NCBI GenBank assembly: GCA_964529155.1
Contig: CAZGVV010000005.1
Location: 1-45,807 of the forward strand
Direction of reading: 5' to 3'
DNA: 45,807 nucleotides
Origin: CAZGVV01 sp964529155
GTDB lineage: Bacteria; Pseudomonadota; Alphaproteobacteria; Rickettsiales; SXRF01
Shown here: positions 25,902-34,287 of the stretch, piece after piece
Numbering within the stretch: the first letter of the stretch is position 1
Layout: the number at the start of each line of letters is the position of its first letter
Translations under genes and position numbers: made by a program
Notes under the pieces: generated by a model
Databases searched by the model: none
What the model was told of the DNA's origin: nothing
What the model saw: only the letters and a program-made list of their open reading frames with translations

Positions 25902-26543
25902 GCAACCGCTTTCCCCGGCCACGGGCATAAATCATTCACCATACACCGACCGCATTCCGGAGAGCGGGCTTTGCAGGTGTAGCGCCCATGCAAGATCAAC
26001 CAGTGGTGCGCATGGAGTCTCCAGATGTCGGGTATTGCTTCCATAAGCTGGGCTTCGGCTTGTTCGGGGGTTTTGGCGTGACATAACTCCAACCGATTGC
26101 CGACGCGGAATACGTGGGTATCCACCGCAATAAGTGGCTTTGCATGCACGCAATTCAGCCATACATTGGCGGTTTTGCGGCCCACTCCTGGCAACCGCTG
26201 CAACGCTTCCACATCTACTGGCACTTCACCGCCGTATTCTTCCACCAACATACGACTCAGCGCTATTACGTTTTTAGCTTTCATATTAAAAAGCCCGATC
26301 GTTTTAATATATCCACGCACCCGGTCCTCCCCCAACGCAACCATAGCTGCAGGCGTGCTGGCTGCCGCGAATAAGGCAGGAGTAGCTTTGTTTACACTCA
26401 CATCCGTAGCTTGAGCAGAAAGTACGATAGCGACGAGCAACGCGAAGGGATTNNNNNNNNNNAGCCGTCGAAAAACGCGTAAAAATTGCATTTACACGCT
26501 TTGTTTCGTTTATTTGTTTCTGAGTATTGCGTTTAATGGCCAT
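25898..26543 (-). CDS. nth: Endonuclease III (10-N gap inside)
   Basis: This is the base-excision repair DNA glycosylase/AP lyase. After the gap, NPFALLVAIVLSAQATDVSVN is typical. The HhH motif is LQRLPGVGRKTANVWLN (catalytic Lys in GRKTA), then the Asp in AVDTHVFRVGNRL. The C-terminal cluster CKARSPECGRCMVNDLC supplies the four [4Fe-4S] cysteines. The N-terminus MAIKRNTQKQ begins at ATG 26543, before the gap. Comparison with E. coli Nth suggests about 11 residues are missing in the N run (around the NP-x-P-x-TEL segment). The start lies only 17 bases from the divergent creatininase-family gene. Confidence 0.93.
26453..26462. other. Assembly gap (10 N) inside nth
   Basis: Ten N replacing roughly 33 bases expected from the family alignment. 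The flanking frames are consistent with a missing length divisible by three. Confidence 0.98.
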
Positions 26544-26560
26544 GCGGGTTAAATACACTT

Positions 26561-27373
26561 ATGCGTATCTGTTTTGCAATTGCCTTGCTTACTTTTTTCT
26601 CCTGTGTGCCTGCGGCATTTTCCGCCGCACCAGGAGACAAAGAAGTGTATATTGAAGATATGACCTGGCCTGAAATACGTGACCGGATGCGTCAGGGCGT
26701 CACTACTATTATTATCCCCACGGGCGGCACGGAACAAAATGGGCCGCATATCATCACGGGGAAGCATAATTACGTAATGCATTACACGTCTGGCGAAATT
26801 GCCCGCCGCCTGGGTAATGCCCTTTCCGCACCGGTTATGGCTTATGTTCCAGAAGGCAGGATTTCTCCGCCGGAAGGTCATATGCGCTTTCCGGGCACGA
26901 TTTCTCTTTCTGAAACTGCATTTGCCGCCGTCTTGGAAGATACGGCGCGTAGCTTTAAGCAAGAAGGATTCCAGTTAATTTGTTTTGTCGGCGACCATGG
27001 CGGCAGCCAAACCGCGCAGGCACAAGTGGCGGATAAACTAAATGCGGAATGGCACAGCGAAGGTGCGAAAGTGCTGCAGGTAAGTAATTATTATGCCGCT
27101 AACGGTCAAAAGGAATGGGTGGCTAAAAATCGTTCAAAAGTCGGAAACCCTGAGGCACATGCCGGGTTTTTAGATGCAGCTGAAATGCTTGCCCGCCGCG
27201 CCGATGGCGTGCGCATGGGAAAAATGATGGCCTATAAAGAATCAGATTATTCTACTGTGGGCGCTGCAGGTGATCCTACGCTGGCAACAGCGGAAATTGG
27301 CCGTGAAATGCTCTCATTAAAAATCAACGCAGCTGTCACGCAAATCCGCAATGCGCAAGCAGATCATTATTAA
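26561..27373 (+). CDS. Exported creatininase-family amidohydrolase
   Basis: The product has 270 residues. The N-terminal signal peptide (MRICFAIALLTFFSCVPAAFSA) indicates export, which is unusual because most creatininase-family enzymes are cytosolic. The metal-binding motifs of the family are present: GGTEQNGPH (Glu, His), the GDHGGSQ loop and PEAHAGFLDAAEML (Glu, His). Substrate unknown; family members hydrolyse creatinine or act on formamidopyrimidine-type intermediates such as MftE/ArfB. It diverges from nth across 17 bases. Confidence 0.85.
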   Translation: MRICFAIALLTFFSCVPAAFSAAPGDKEVYIEDMTWPEIRDRMRQGVTTIIIPTGGTEQNGPHIITGKHNYVMHYTSGEIARRLGNALSAPVMAYVPEGRISPPEGHMRFPGTISLSETAFAAVLEDTARSFKQEGFQLICFVGDHGGSQTAQAQVADKLNAEWHSEGAKVLQVSNYYAANGQKEWVAKNRSKVGNPEAHAGFLDAAEMLARRADGVRMGKMMAYKESDYSTVGAAGDPTLATAEIGREMLSLKINAAVTQIRNAQADHY

Positions 27374-27400
27374 TATTTGCCTTAAGGGACATACATCAAC

Positions 27401-28006
27401 ATGATACGGCATAAGCACATACGCTGGTTTCACGGTGTTAAAATGCACCATACGTTCTGGTGGCAGATGCTTACCACACCCCGAAGCATTGGCGCTATCG
27501 CCCCAAGCAGCCGTTTTCTGGCCCGTAATATGGCCTCGCAAATAGACCCGCATCGTCCAGGCTGGGTGATTGAGCTCGGCGCGGGAACGGGTGTTGTTAC
27601 ACGCGCATTGCTTAAATCCGGTATTAAGCCGGATCGCCTTATGGTGATTGAAATTGATCGCCGCTTATGTGCAATGCTGCGCAAGCATTTTCCCGATATC
27701 CGCATTGTGCATGGTGACGCCGCTAAATTGGACCAATTGCTGGTGGAGCATAAGATTCACAAGGTAAATGCCATCGTATCCAGCCTTCCCCTGCTCATTT
27801 TTCCACCGGAACTGTACCAAAACGTGGTAGATCAGATGTTTACAGCACTTCCCTCTGGCAGCCCTTTAGTACAATTTACCTATAGTTCACGCTCTTCCAT
27901 CCGGAATAAAACCCTTAAACATCACCACGCGGAAATCGCCCATAGAGGCCGGGTATGGCTGAATCTGCCACCGGCCACCGTCTGGCGCTATGTGCGTGGA
28001 AATTAA
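27401..28006 (+). CDS. Class I SAM-dependent methyltransferase, phospholipid N-methyltransferase-like
   Basis: The product has 201 residues. An N-terminal aromatic/basic segment (FWWQMLTTPRSIGAIAPSSR) precedes the SAM motif VIELGAGTGVVTRALL, then VIEIDRRLCAMLRKHFP and IVHGDAAKL, and the post-motif AIVSSLPLLIFPP. This order, with GAIAPSS just before motif I, is typical of the PmtA type that methylates phosphatidylethanolamine towards phosphatidylcholine. An rRNA dimethylase-like function is a weaker alternative. AAGGGA lies about 12 bases before the ATG. Confidence 0.8.
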   Translation: MIRHKHIRWFHGVKMHHTFWWQMLTTPRSIGAIAPSSRFLARNMASQIDPHRPGWVIELGAGTGVVTRALLKSGIKPDRLMVIEIDRRLCAMLRKHFPDIRIVHGDAAKLDQLLVEHKIHKVNAIVSSLPLLIFPPELYQNVVDQMFTALPSGSPLVQFTYSSRSSIRNKTLKHHHAEIAHRGRVWLNLPPATVWRYVRGN

Positions 28007-28043
28007 GACTTTCTTCAATACTGCAAGCGGATAATGGTGCCCT

Positions 28044-29051
28044 ATGGCTGAAAAATCCGAAGCGAAGCAAGACATCATTATCAAGAAGATCAAGAAAGGC
28101 GGCGCCGGGCACCACGGTGGCGCGTGGAAAGTGGCGTATGCCGATTTCGTGACGGCAATGATGGCCTTCTTCCTGCTGTTGTGGCTGCTCGCCACCACTT
28201 CGCCAGAACAACGCAAAGGCATCGCCGAATATTTCACCCCCACCATGGGGCTCAAAGATGCCAAAGGCATCGGCTTTGAGGGAGGGTTGACCCCGAATGA
28301 AACGGGCACCAGCAAAAGCACGCTGAGCCAACCCGGCTTAGTTCCCGGCCAGGTCCAGCAAGGCCCGCTTCCCAATACGCCAACCCCCGTGTCCGAAACC
28401 GCCCCGGCGCAGGAAACCAACGGCGCGGATAAAGGCATGGCGGCGGATTCCACGTCACCGAAACCTTCCGAGGCGCCGCCTGCCGATAATAACAATACTG
28501 CCGATGAAGAAAACGAACTCAACAAGGCGAAAGAAGAAGTACTCAGCGCCTTCGACAACACGCCGGATTTACAGCGTTACCGCAATAATGTCGTCATCAG
28601 CAATACGCCGGAAGGCTTGAAAATTGATTTGGTGGATGATGACCGCAATGCATTGTTCAACCCCGGCACGGCGAATATGACCGATATGGGCCGGGTAATG
28701 TTGCGTGCAGTGTCCAACGTGGTGCTGCGGACCACCAATCACGTTGCCGTCACCGGCCACACCGAAACCACGCATTACCCGCCCGGCACGCCGTATACCA
28801 ATTGGGAACTCTCCAGCGACCGCGCCAGCGCCGCACGCCGCTTCTTGTCACAAAACATCGTGGAGCCGGACCGCATCATCCGCGTGGCGGGTATGGCAGA
28901 CCAAGAACTCCTCCAACCCAAAGAACCCCAATCCTCCCGCAACCGGCACATCAGCCTGCTGCTAATGCGCAATTCCCATATGTCGGGGAAAGATTCGCAC
29001 GTGGGCAAAGGGTTACTGTCGGTGCCGGAGGGAAATGGTGACAATCAATGA
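28044..29051 (+). CDS. motB: Flagellar motor stator protein MotB
   Basis: The product has 335 residues and is the stator subunit anchoring the motor to peptidoglycan. The N-terminal plug/TM region is WKVAYADFVTAMMAFFLLLW, with the proton-carrying Asp at residue 34. A Pro/Thr/Ala-rich linker (about 70-150) precedes the OmpA-like domain, seen in HVAVTGHTETTHYP, WELSSDRASAARRFL and SSRNRHISLLL. motA is not in the window. The TGA overlaps the next gene's ATG by four bases, so the A+T-rich glycan cassette is translationally coupled to it. The base composition of motB is clearly richer in G+C than the cassette. Confidence 0.93.
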   Translation: MAEKSEAKQDIIIKKIKKGGAGHHGGAWKVAYADFVTAMMAFFLLLWLLATTSPEQRKGIAEYFTPTMGLKDAKGIGFEGGLTPNETGTSKSTLSQPGLVPGQVQQGPLPNTPTPVSETAPAQETNGADKGMAADSTSPKPSEAPPADNNNTADEENELNKAKEEVLSAFDNTPDLQRYRNNVVISNTPEGLKIDLVDDDRNALFNPGTANMTDMGRVMLRAVSNVVLRTTNHVAVTGHTETTHYPPGTPYTNWELSSDRASAARRFLSQNIVEPDRIIRVAGMADQELLQPKEPQSSRNRHISLLLMRNSHMSGKDSHVGKGLLSVPEGNGDNQ

Positions 29052-29896
29052 AAATTGTAATGACACTTCTTTGTCGAAATGAAGAAGATATTATAGAAGC
29101 TAATATTAAATTTCACCTCGCATTAGGTGTTGATTTTATTATTGCAACAAACAATCTTTCCACAGATCGCACAGTTGAAATATTAGAAAAATATCAACAA
29201 TATGGAGTTTTAAAACTTATTCACCAAAATGCCGATACCCATGATCAAGGCACTTGGGTTACTGCTATGGCCCGTATGGCTAGAACGGATTATTCGGCTG
29301 ACTGGGTTATTAATAATGATGCTGATGAATTTTGGTATCCAATTGAGAATAATCTCAAGAAAACTCTAAGCAAGATACCTGCATCTTATGATATGTTAAG
29401 TATCCCAAGATTTAATTTTATTCCTGAACATAGTTCACTTAAGGAAGATAAATTTTATAATAAAATGTTAATACGCGAAGTACATTCGGTAAATTCGCTA
29501 GGCCAACCTCTGCCACCAAAGGTTTGTCATAGAGGGTTTGATACCATTCAAGTGGTGGATGGCAATCATAATGCTATGCTTCATACGCGCAAATTAAGTT
29601 GTTTAGACGGTCAAAATTTAATTCAGATATTACATTTTCCTATTAGGACCTATGCTCAATTTGAGCAAAAAATACGGTTAGGTGGGGCTGCATTAGAACG
29701 CAATATATCTTTAAATAAAAATGTAGGTGAGACTTGGCGCTGGTTACTGGGTTTATTAAATCAAAACAAACTTCATGATTATTACAACACTAAATTGCTA
29801 TCAGAATCAACCATACAATCTGATATCACCAAAGGCCGTCTTATTTTGGATAAAAGATTATATGATTTTTTTAATAATATAAATCAAGGCGATTAG
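29048..29896 (+). CDS. GT2/GT92-like glycosyltransferase (PF13704-type)
   Basis: The product has 282 residues. The N-terminal LLCRNEEDIIEANIKFHLALGV, then ATNNLSTDRTVEIL, are typical nucleotide-sugar-binding segments. The metal-binding DxD is in WVINNDADEFW. There is no signal peptide or membrane segment. It is the first of three A+T-rich genes and starts inside the motB stop (ATGA). The product is probably a glycan on the cell surface or flagellum, inferred from the neighbours only. Confidence 0.85.
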   Translation: MKIVMTLLCRNEEDIIEANIKFHLALGVDFIIATNNLSTDRTVEILEKYQQYGVLKLIHQNADTHDQGTWVTAMARMARTDYSADWVINNDADEFWYPIENNLKKTLSKIPASYDMLSIPRFNFIPEHSSLKEDKFYNKMLIREVHSVNSLGQPLPPKVCHRGFDTIQVVDGNHNAMLHTRKLSCLDGQNLIQILHFPIRTYAQFEQKIRLGGAALERNISLNKNVGETWRWLLGLLNQNKLHDYYNTKLLSESTIQSDITKGRLILDKRLYDFFNNINQGD

Positions 29897-31216
29897 ATGC
29901 TTACTCAACAAGCAATTGATATCATAATTTCCTTAATTTTAGCAAAAGAACCTAATGCTATACTAGTAATTGGTAGTAAGGACGGACCGCTTATACATGC
30001 AATTACGAACGTATTAAGCAAGATCGAGTTAGGAAAACTAACTATTTTAGAAGACGATATTTCTTTGCATCCTTCTTTAGTAAAGACGACTAAAGAATAT
30101 GCCCATTTAGAATTAAGAAAAGAAGCGAGCGCTAAATTAAGCACAAATGATCGCTACGATTTTGTAATTTTCAATGGAACGTATACCTCTATTGCATTTA
30201 ATGATCAAGAAGCCGAATTTTTTCATGTGCTTCATTTTCTAAAAAACAATGCAACGGTAATATTTATCGGCTATTCGAAAAAAATGCCACGATTAGATAA
30301 TCTTCCTAAAAAACTTGAGGAGATGAAGATACTCAAAGGAGAGTATAGTTCTACTGAAGAATTTTATAATGGTACATATCAAACATCGCCCATCACGGAT
30401 TCCAAGCGTATTATTTTTTGTCTTTCAGCTGGACGGAGCGGAACAGCATTTTTAACTTCTTTATTACACGGGGCACCTGGGATTGTTGCCCTACATGAGC
30501 CGGAACCACAATACCAGGCGCATACTTTACGTTTACAAAATAACCCACAACAGGCGATGCATTTTATAGAAAATACGAAATGGCCTTGGATTAAAATGCT
30601 TCCAGGTGAAACATATATTGAGCTATCGCATTATGTGGCAAAGGGTTTTATGGAGCCCTGGCTTGAGATCGGCATGCGGCCAGATATTATAATGCTGGAA
30701 CGCGATCCCCGGCGTATTGCGCTTTCACGTTATGCCTTGGGTATCGATTTTTTCAATCGCAAGGAAGCACCGCTGCAGAATATGCTTCACCCCATGGATA
30801 ATCGAAAATTATTCTTCCCTTTGCCTGATTGGGCACAATTCAACAACTATCAATTATGCTATTGGTATGCGCTTGAAACACAGCTGCGCTCACATTATTA
30901 TTTCTACTTGTTAACAAAAAAATATGGCGCAAATGCTTTTATAACCTCTCTTGAGACACTGAGCGATGAGCAGTCCGAAGATGTATTTGACTTATATGAT
31001 TGGCTAAATATCAACCTAACCGGAGCAGATAAAATCCTTTTAAGAAGGCGGCAAAAACGTACTGTTAATAACCTAGCAAAAAATAAATATCCTCAGCGTA
31101 TTGAAGAAATAAAAACGCTTGAGTTGGATTTATTAGAAGCTCCTATAAAAAAACGTTTTGCATTAAATGGTATTAATGCCAATCCTGCTTTAATTAAAAG
31201 AGATATAAATGACTAA
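29897..31216 (+). CDS. Fusion: methyltransferase-like Rossmann domain plus sulfotransferase
   Basis: The product has 439 residues. Residues about 1-160 look like a class I methyltransferase fold (AILVIGSKDGPLIHAITNVL, YDFVIFNGTYTS) but lack a clear glycine-rich SAM loop, so the domain may be inactive or structural. Residues about 170-439 are a sulfotransferase with PAPS loop CLSAGRSGTAFLTSLL (R180) and a following ALHEPEP. The 3'-phosphate region is probably IMLERDPRRIALSRYAL. The ATG directly follows the upstream TAG, and the gene overlaps the next one by eight bases. A+T-rich like its two neighbours. Confidence 0.75.
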   Translation: MLTQQAIDIIISLILAKEPNAILVIGSKDGPLIHAITNVLSKIELGKLTILEDDISLHPSLVKTTKEYAHLELRKEASAKLSTNDRYDFVIFNGTYTSIAFNDQEAEFFHVLHFLKNNATVIFIGYSKKMPRLDNLPKKLEEMKILKGEYSSTEEFYNGTYQTSPITDSKRIIFCLSAGRSGTAFLTSLLHGAPGIVALHEPEPQYQAHTLRLQNNPQQAMHFIENTKWPWIKMLPGETYIELSHYVAKGFMEPWLEIGMRPDIIMLERDPRRIALSRYALGIDFFNRKEAPLQNMLHPMDNRKLFFPLPDWAQFNNYQLCYWYALETQLRSHYYFYLLTKKYGANAFITSLETLSDEQSEDVFDLYDWLNINLTGADKILLRRRQKRTVNNLAKNKYPQRIEEIKTLELDLLEAPIKKRFALNGINANPALIKRDIND

Positions 31217-32132
31217 AGTCTATGTTGTTGGCGCATCAATTCCTGCAGGCGGCCCATATATGGCTTATCATATTGGCCGAATTCTGCATAAGGAATGGGG
31301 CTACGATTTTATGGACGTGCAAGTACGCCCCATAACTCATTCTATATTTAAATATGACATTCCTATGCAACCCATTTCTTTAGCTGATCTAGAAAAATAT
31401 ATCACTGATAATGACATACTAATTGCGAACCCCATCTTTTCCAGCAATTTATTTGGTCTACGTTTAAAATGCCGCAAACTAATGTATATTCAAGGATATT
31501 ATGGATATCATTATCTTGATTGTCATTTTGATACCTATGCTTGCGTAAGCACAGCCGTGCAGCAATACGTTAATGCTATATATGCATTTTCACCCCGTAT
31601 TATCCCGCCTTTTATTGAAATAGCCCCTACTACTGACATTCCAGCTTGGGAAGAGCGGAATCCATTTAGTTTCTTTATCTATCAAAAATTTTATACTCCT
31701 GAGCACGATTTTTTATTAAAACAAATATGCAATTTTATTAGCGCTCATTTTCCTTATGCTACAATGGATGTGGTGGTGCATAAAACCATTCCACAAGCGG
31801 AGTTTTTCCAGCGAATTAAAAAATGTCGCTATTTTATTAATATCAGTATTGGCGAAGGATTTGGATTGGCACCGTTAGAAGCAATGGCGCTTGGCTGTAT
31901 GGTCATGGGATTAGATGGTGTAGGTGGGCGGGATTATATGAAGCATGGCGAAAATTGTCTAACCTATGCTTTTAAGGATTGGAACAGTATTTTTGCTTCT
32001 TTAAGAGAAATCGTAAAAAATGATATTAGAGCTAAAACTATTGTAGAAAGTGGCCGTATTACTGCACTTTACTATAATTATGATAATTTTTTAAATCATT
32101 GGAAAGCTATCATAAAAGAAAGCACCCAATAG
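31209..32132 (+). CDS. GT4-family glycosyltransferase
   Basis: The product has 307 residues, short for GT4. The C-terminal half holds the donor-binding EX7E motif (GEGFGLAPLEAMALG), preceded by a beta strand YFINIS and followed by GRDYMKHGENCLTY. The N-terminal half is a Rossmann-like acceptor domain. It is the last gene of the A+T-rich cassette, and its stop lies inside the stem of a rho-independent terminator. The sugar donor and acceptor are not predictable. Confidence 0.85.
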   Translation: MTKVYVVGASIPAGGPYMAYHIGRILHKEWGYDFMDVQVRPITHSIFKYDIPMQPISLADLEKYITDNDILIANPIFSSNLFGLRLKCRKLMYIQGYYGYHYLDCHFDTYACVSTAVQQYVNAIYAFSPRIIPPFIEIAPTTDIPAWEERNPFSFFIYQKFYTPEHDFLLKQICNFISAHFPYATMDVVVHKTIPQAEFFQRIKKCRYFINISIGEGFGLAPLEAMALGCMVMGLDGVGGRDYMKHGENCLTYAFKDWNSIFASLREIVKNDIRAKTIVESGRITALYYNYDNFLNHWKAIIKESTQ

Positions 32133-32158
32133 ATTCTATTGAGTGCCTTCTTTTTTGT
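32118..32158 (+). terminator. Rho-independent terminator of the glycan cassette
   Basis: A 14-base stem with two mismatches (32118-32131 with 32137-32150) is followed by six T (32151-32156). It overlaps the GT4 stop codon and marks the end of the motB-cassette transcript. Confidence 0.8.
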
Positions 32159-32169
32159 AAAATTATTAT

Positions 32170-32628
32170 TTATTTTTTAGGCTTTGTAGGCTTAGGATTA
32201 TAAGGATCGCCATCTGGTGTTAAAGTTGGTTGGCCTGGCAAAGGAAGATTTATGAGTGGAATATTTTCAAAATCTCCACTGGTTAAATCACGTCCTCCAT
32301 TAGGTCCAGGCTCGAAAGTAGGAACTAGGATTTTCTTACCATCTTCACCCTTTACAGGAAGAATTCCTTTCTTTTCATCTGGATCAATGCAAGAATTTTT
32401 ATTCTTATCTTCATAGCTACCAAAACAACATTTCCAGGTTTTACCTTCTTTGTACACGACATAGCAAAGTTCTTTGCCTTGAGGCGGTTTAGGATATTTT
32501 ACATCATCCGTTAAAAAAGGGCCCAATGCAGGTACAGGCTGAAATGGCGCAGCATTTGCAGTGGAAGACACATTGGCCATATATATAGCTGCCAATGCCA
32601 TTGCCGAGATAAACTTTAAATTTTTCAT
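32170..32628 (-). CDS. Small exported protein of unknown function behind a Pho box
   Basis: The product has 152 residues from the ATG at 32628, selected because GGAG lies six bases upstream. The signal peptide is ISAMALAAIYMANVSSTANA. The mature protein is rich in Pro, Gly and Lys, with a Cys trio (ELCYVVYKEGKTWKCCFGSY), a DKNKNSCIDPDEKKG segment that looks like a calcium-loop-like acidic patch, and a repetitive Pro-rich end (GDPYNPKPTKPKK). I do not recognise the family. It is A+T-rich like the upstream cassette. A palindrome and three tandem Pho-box repeats lie upstream, suggesting induction under phosphate starvation. Confidence 0.75.
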   Translation of the reverse strand: MKNLKFISAMALAAIYMANVSSTANAAPFQPVPALGPFLTDDVKYPKPPQGKELCYVVYKEGKTWKCCFGSYEDKNKNSCIDPDEKKGILPVKGEDGKKILVPTFEPGPNGGRDLTSGDFENIPLINLPLPGQPTLTPDGDPYNPKPTKPKK

Positions 32629-32651
32629 AACATACTCCATCATATATATTT

Positions 32652-32668
32652 TATTAGTTAAACTAATA
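32652..32668. promoter_or_regulatory. 17-base palindrome upstream of the small exported protein gene
   Basis: TATTAGTT, one central base, then AACTAATA: a perfect inverted repeat between the Pho box and the Shine-Dalgarno of the minus-strand gene. It could be an operator or a leader hairpin. Confidence 0.4.
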
Positions 32669-32707
32669 GTAGGCACGTTGCCTTATCAACCACCCTACCC
32701 CAGTTTT

Positions 32708-32736
32708 GTGACAATCTCATGACACCTTCATGACAG
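32708..32736 (-). promoter_or_regulatory. Pho box: three tandem PhoB half-sites at 11-base spacing
   Basis: Read on the minus strand, CTGTCAT, GTGTCAT and TTGTCAC follow one another, each separated by exactly four bases (GAAG, GAGA). The first matches the PhoB consensus fully, the second at six of seven positions and the third at five. The site lies 80 bases upstream of the minus-strand exported-protein gene in activating orientation, and 84 bases upstream of the divergent tolC-like gene. A weak -10 (GATAAG) lies 20 bases downstream. Confidence 0.72.
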
Positions 32737-32820
32737 AATTGTTAAATGAACTTTAATATTTAATAAACTTTTACCTCACTTAACTGAATCATAATCATTT
32801 TCTGGCAGTTTTAGGGAGGT

Positions 32821-34287
32821 ATGAAAAGGTGTGTTTACGTTTTACCGTGGCTGGTCGGGGTGTGCTTGGTTTGGGCGTTGCCGGCGTGCGCGTATGATGT
32901 GTGGAATGATCCGTTTGAGACGAAGTCTACTCTGCCTGCGTATTCTACGGGGCTTACCACACCGGAATGCCCGGCGCCACCAGTCGAAGGGCAAAAATTG
33001 GGGCTGACGGAAACGGTGGCGATTGTGATCTGCCGCAACCCGGATGCGAAGACTACGCTGCAGGGGTTGTTTTCCTCGGCAGCATCGCTTGGCAGCGCGC
33101 GCTCGGCATATTTGCCGACGCTGGATGGAAGCGTGGGCTGGGGCAAAAGCACGAGTTTTTCAGATTTCGGGAAAACAACATCGCTGAGCCGTTCATCGGG
33201 CTTGTCGGTAGGATATACGCTATTCGATTTCGGCAAACGTAACGCCACCGTGCAGGGCGCGGAATATGCGTTGCAGGTGTCCGGTTTGGGATACCGGAAT
33301 CAATTGCAAGGACTGATCGCTAGCACGCTGCAAGCCTATTACACCTTACTGGCTTCGACGGAGAGTCTGCGGGCGGCGCGCGAAAGCGAGGCGTATGCAA
33401 AAGCCGCGTTTGAGGCGGCGAATGTGCGCTACAGCATCGGGCAAGTGCCATTGTCGGATACGTTGCAGGCGGAGGCGGCGTATTCTCAGTCGCAATTGTC
33501 GCGTCAGCAGGCGGAAAATCAATTGGCACTGAATAAGGGCGCATTGGCGCGATTGATGAGCGCACCGCCGGAGATGCCGTATGAGATCGGGGAAATTGAT
33601 GAAGGCGAGTTGTATGCCAGCCCGTTAAATGTAGACGTGCAGCAGGCCATGGCATGGGCCAAAGAAATGCGCCCGGATTTAGAGGCGCAGCGCGCGTCCC
33701 TGCGCGGAAGCCGGGCCAATTACGAAGCAACGCGAAAAGCGCGGTTGCCAAGCATATCGCTTTCAGCAGGCACTTCTTCCCCGACCTATAACCCTGTCAA
33801 CCGCGGGCCGGACGGGCGTTCGCAGTCGGTTGGACTGAGCGTCAGCATTCCCATTTTTACCGGATTCAGCCAAACCTACAGCGAAAAAGCAGCGGAAAGT
33901 CAGGTACGCGCGGCGGAAAGCCAACTTGACGCCACGCAGCAAAACGTGTTTCAGGAAGTGTGGCGGGCATACCAAAATTATTTAACGGCGCGGCAAACAT
34001 GGCTTACCAGCCTAGATACGCTGGCCAGCACATTGGAGCTGAAAGGCATCGCGCTGGGGCGTTACCGCGAGGGATTGGGGAGTATTCTGGATTTATTGAA
34101 TGCGCAAGCGCAATACAGCAGCTCGCTGCAACAACAAGCCAGCGCGAAATATAACTTACTTACCACCCGCGTTGAACTCATCCGGGCCATGGGAACGCTG
34201 GATCTCAGCTCTCTGCAACCTGCACAGCCCGGTAATCAGCCGGTTATCCAACCCACGGCCCAACCTGTCGGAGCGCCTAAGCCATGA
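32821..34287 (+). CDS. TolC-family outer-membrane efflux protein
   Basis: The product has 488 residues with a signal peptide (VYVLPWLVGVCLVWALPACA). It has two OEP repeats: LTETVAIVICRNPD, SARSAYLPTLDGSVGWG and SVGYTLFDFGKR in the first; WRAYQNYLTARQTW and GRYREGLGSILDLLNAQ in the second. It forms the outer-membrane channel of the tripartite pump encoded with the next three genes. GGAGG lies only one base before the ATG, an unusually tight spacing, and no better start is visible. The Pro/Gln-rich C-terminus overlaps the macA-like gene by four bases. Confidence 0.9.
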   Translation: MKRCVYVLPWLVGVCLVWALPACAYDVWNDPFETKSTLPAYSTGLTTPECPAPPVEGQKLGLTETVAIVICRNPDAKTTLQGLFSSAASLGSARSAYLPTLDGSVGWGKSTSFSDFGKTTSLSRSSGLSVGYTLFDFGKRNATVQGAEYALQVSGLGYRNQLQGLIASTLQAYYTLLASTESLRAARESEAYAKAAFEAANVRYSIGQVPLSDTLQAEAAYSQSQLSRQQAENQLALNKGALARLMSAPPEMPYEIGEIDEGELYASPLNVDVQQAMAWAKEMRPDLEAQRASLRGSRANYEATRKARLPSISLSAGTSSPTYNPVNRGPDGRSQSVGLSVSIPIFTGFSQTYSEKAAESQVRAAESQLDATQQNVFQEVWRAYQNYLTARQTWLTSLDTLASTLELKGIALGRYREGLGSILDLLNAQAQYSSSLQQQASAKYNLLTTRVELIRAMGTLDLSSLQPAQPGNQPVIQPTAQPVGAPKP

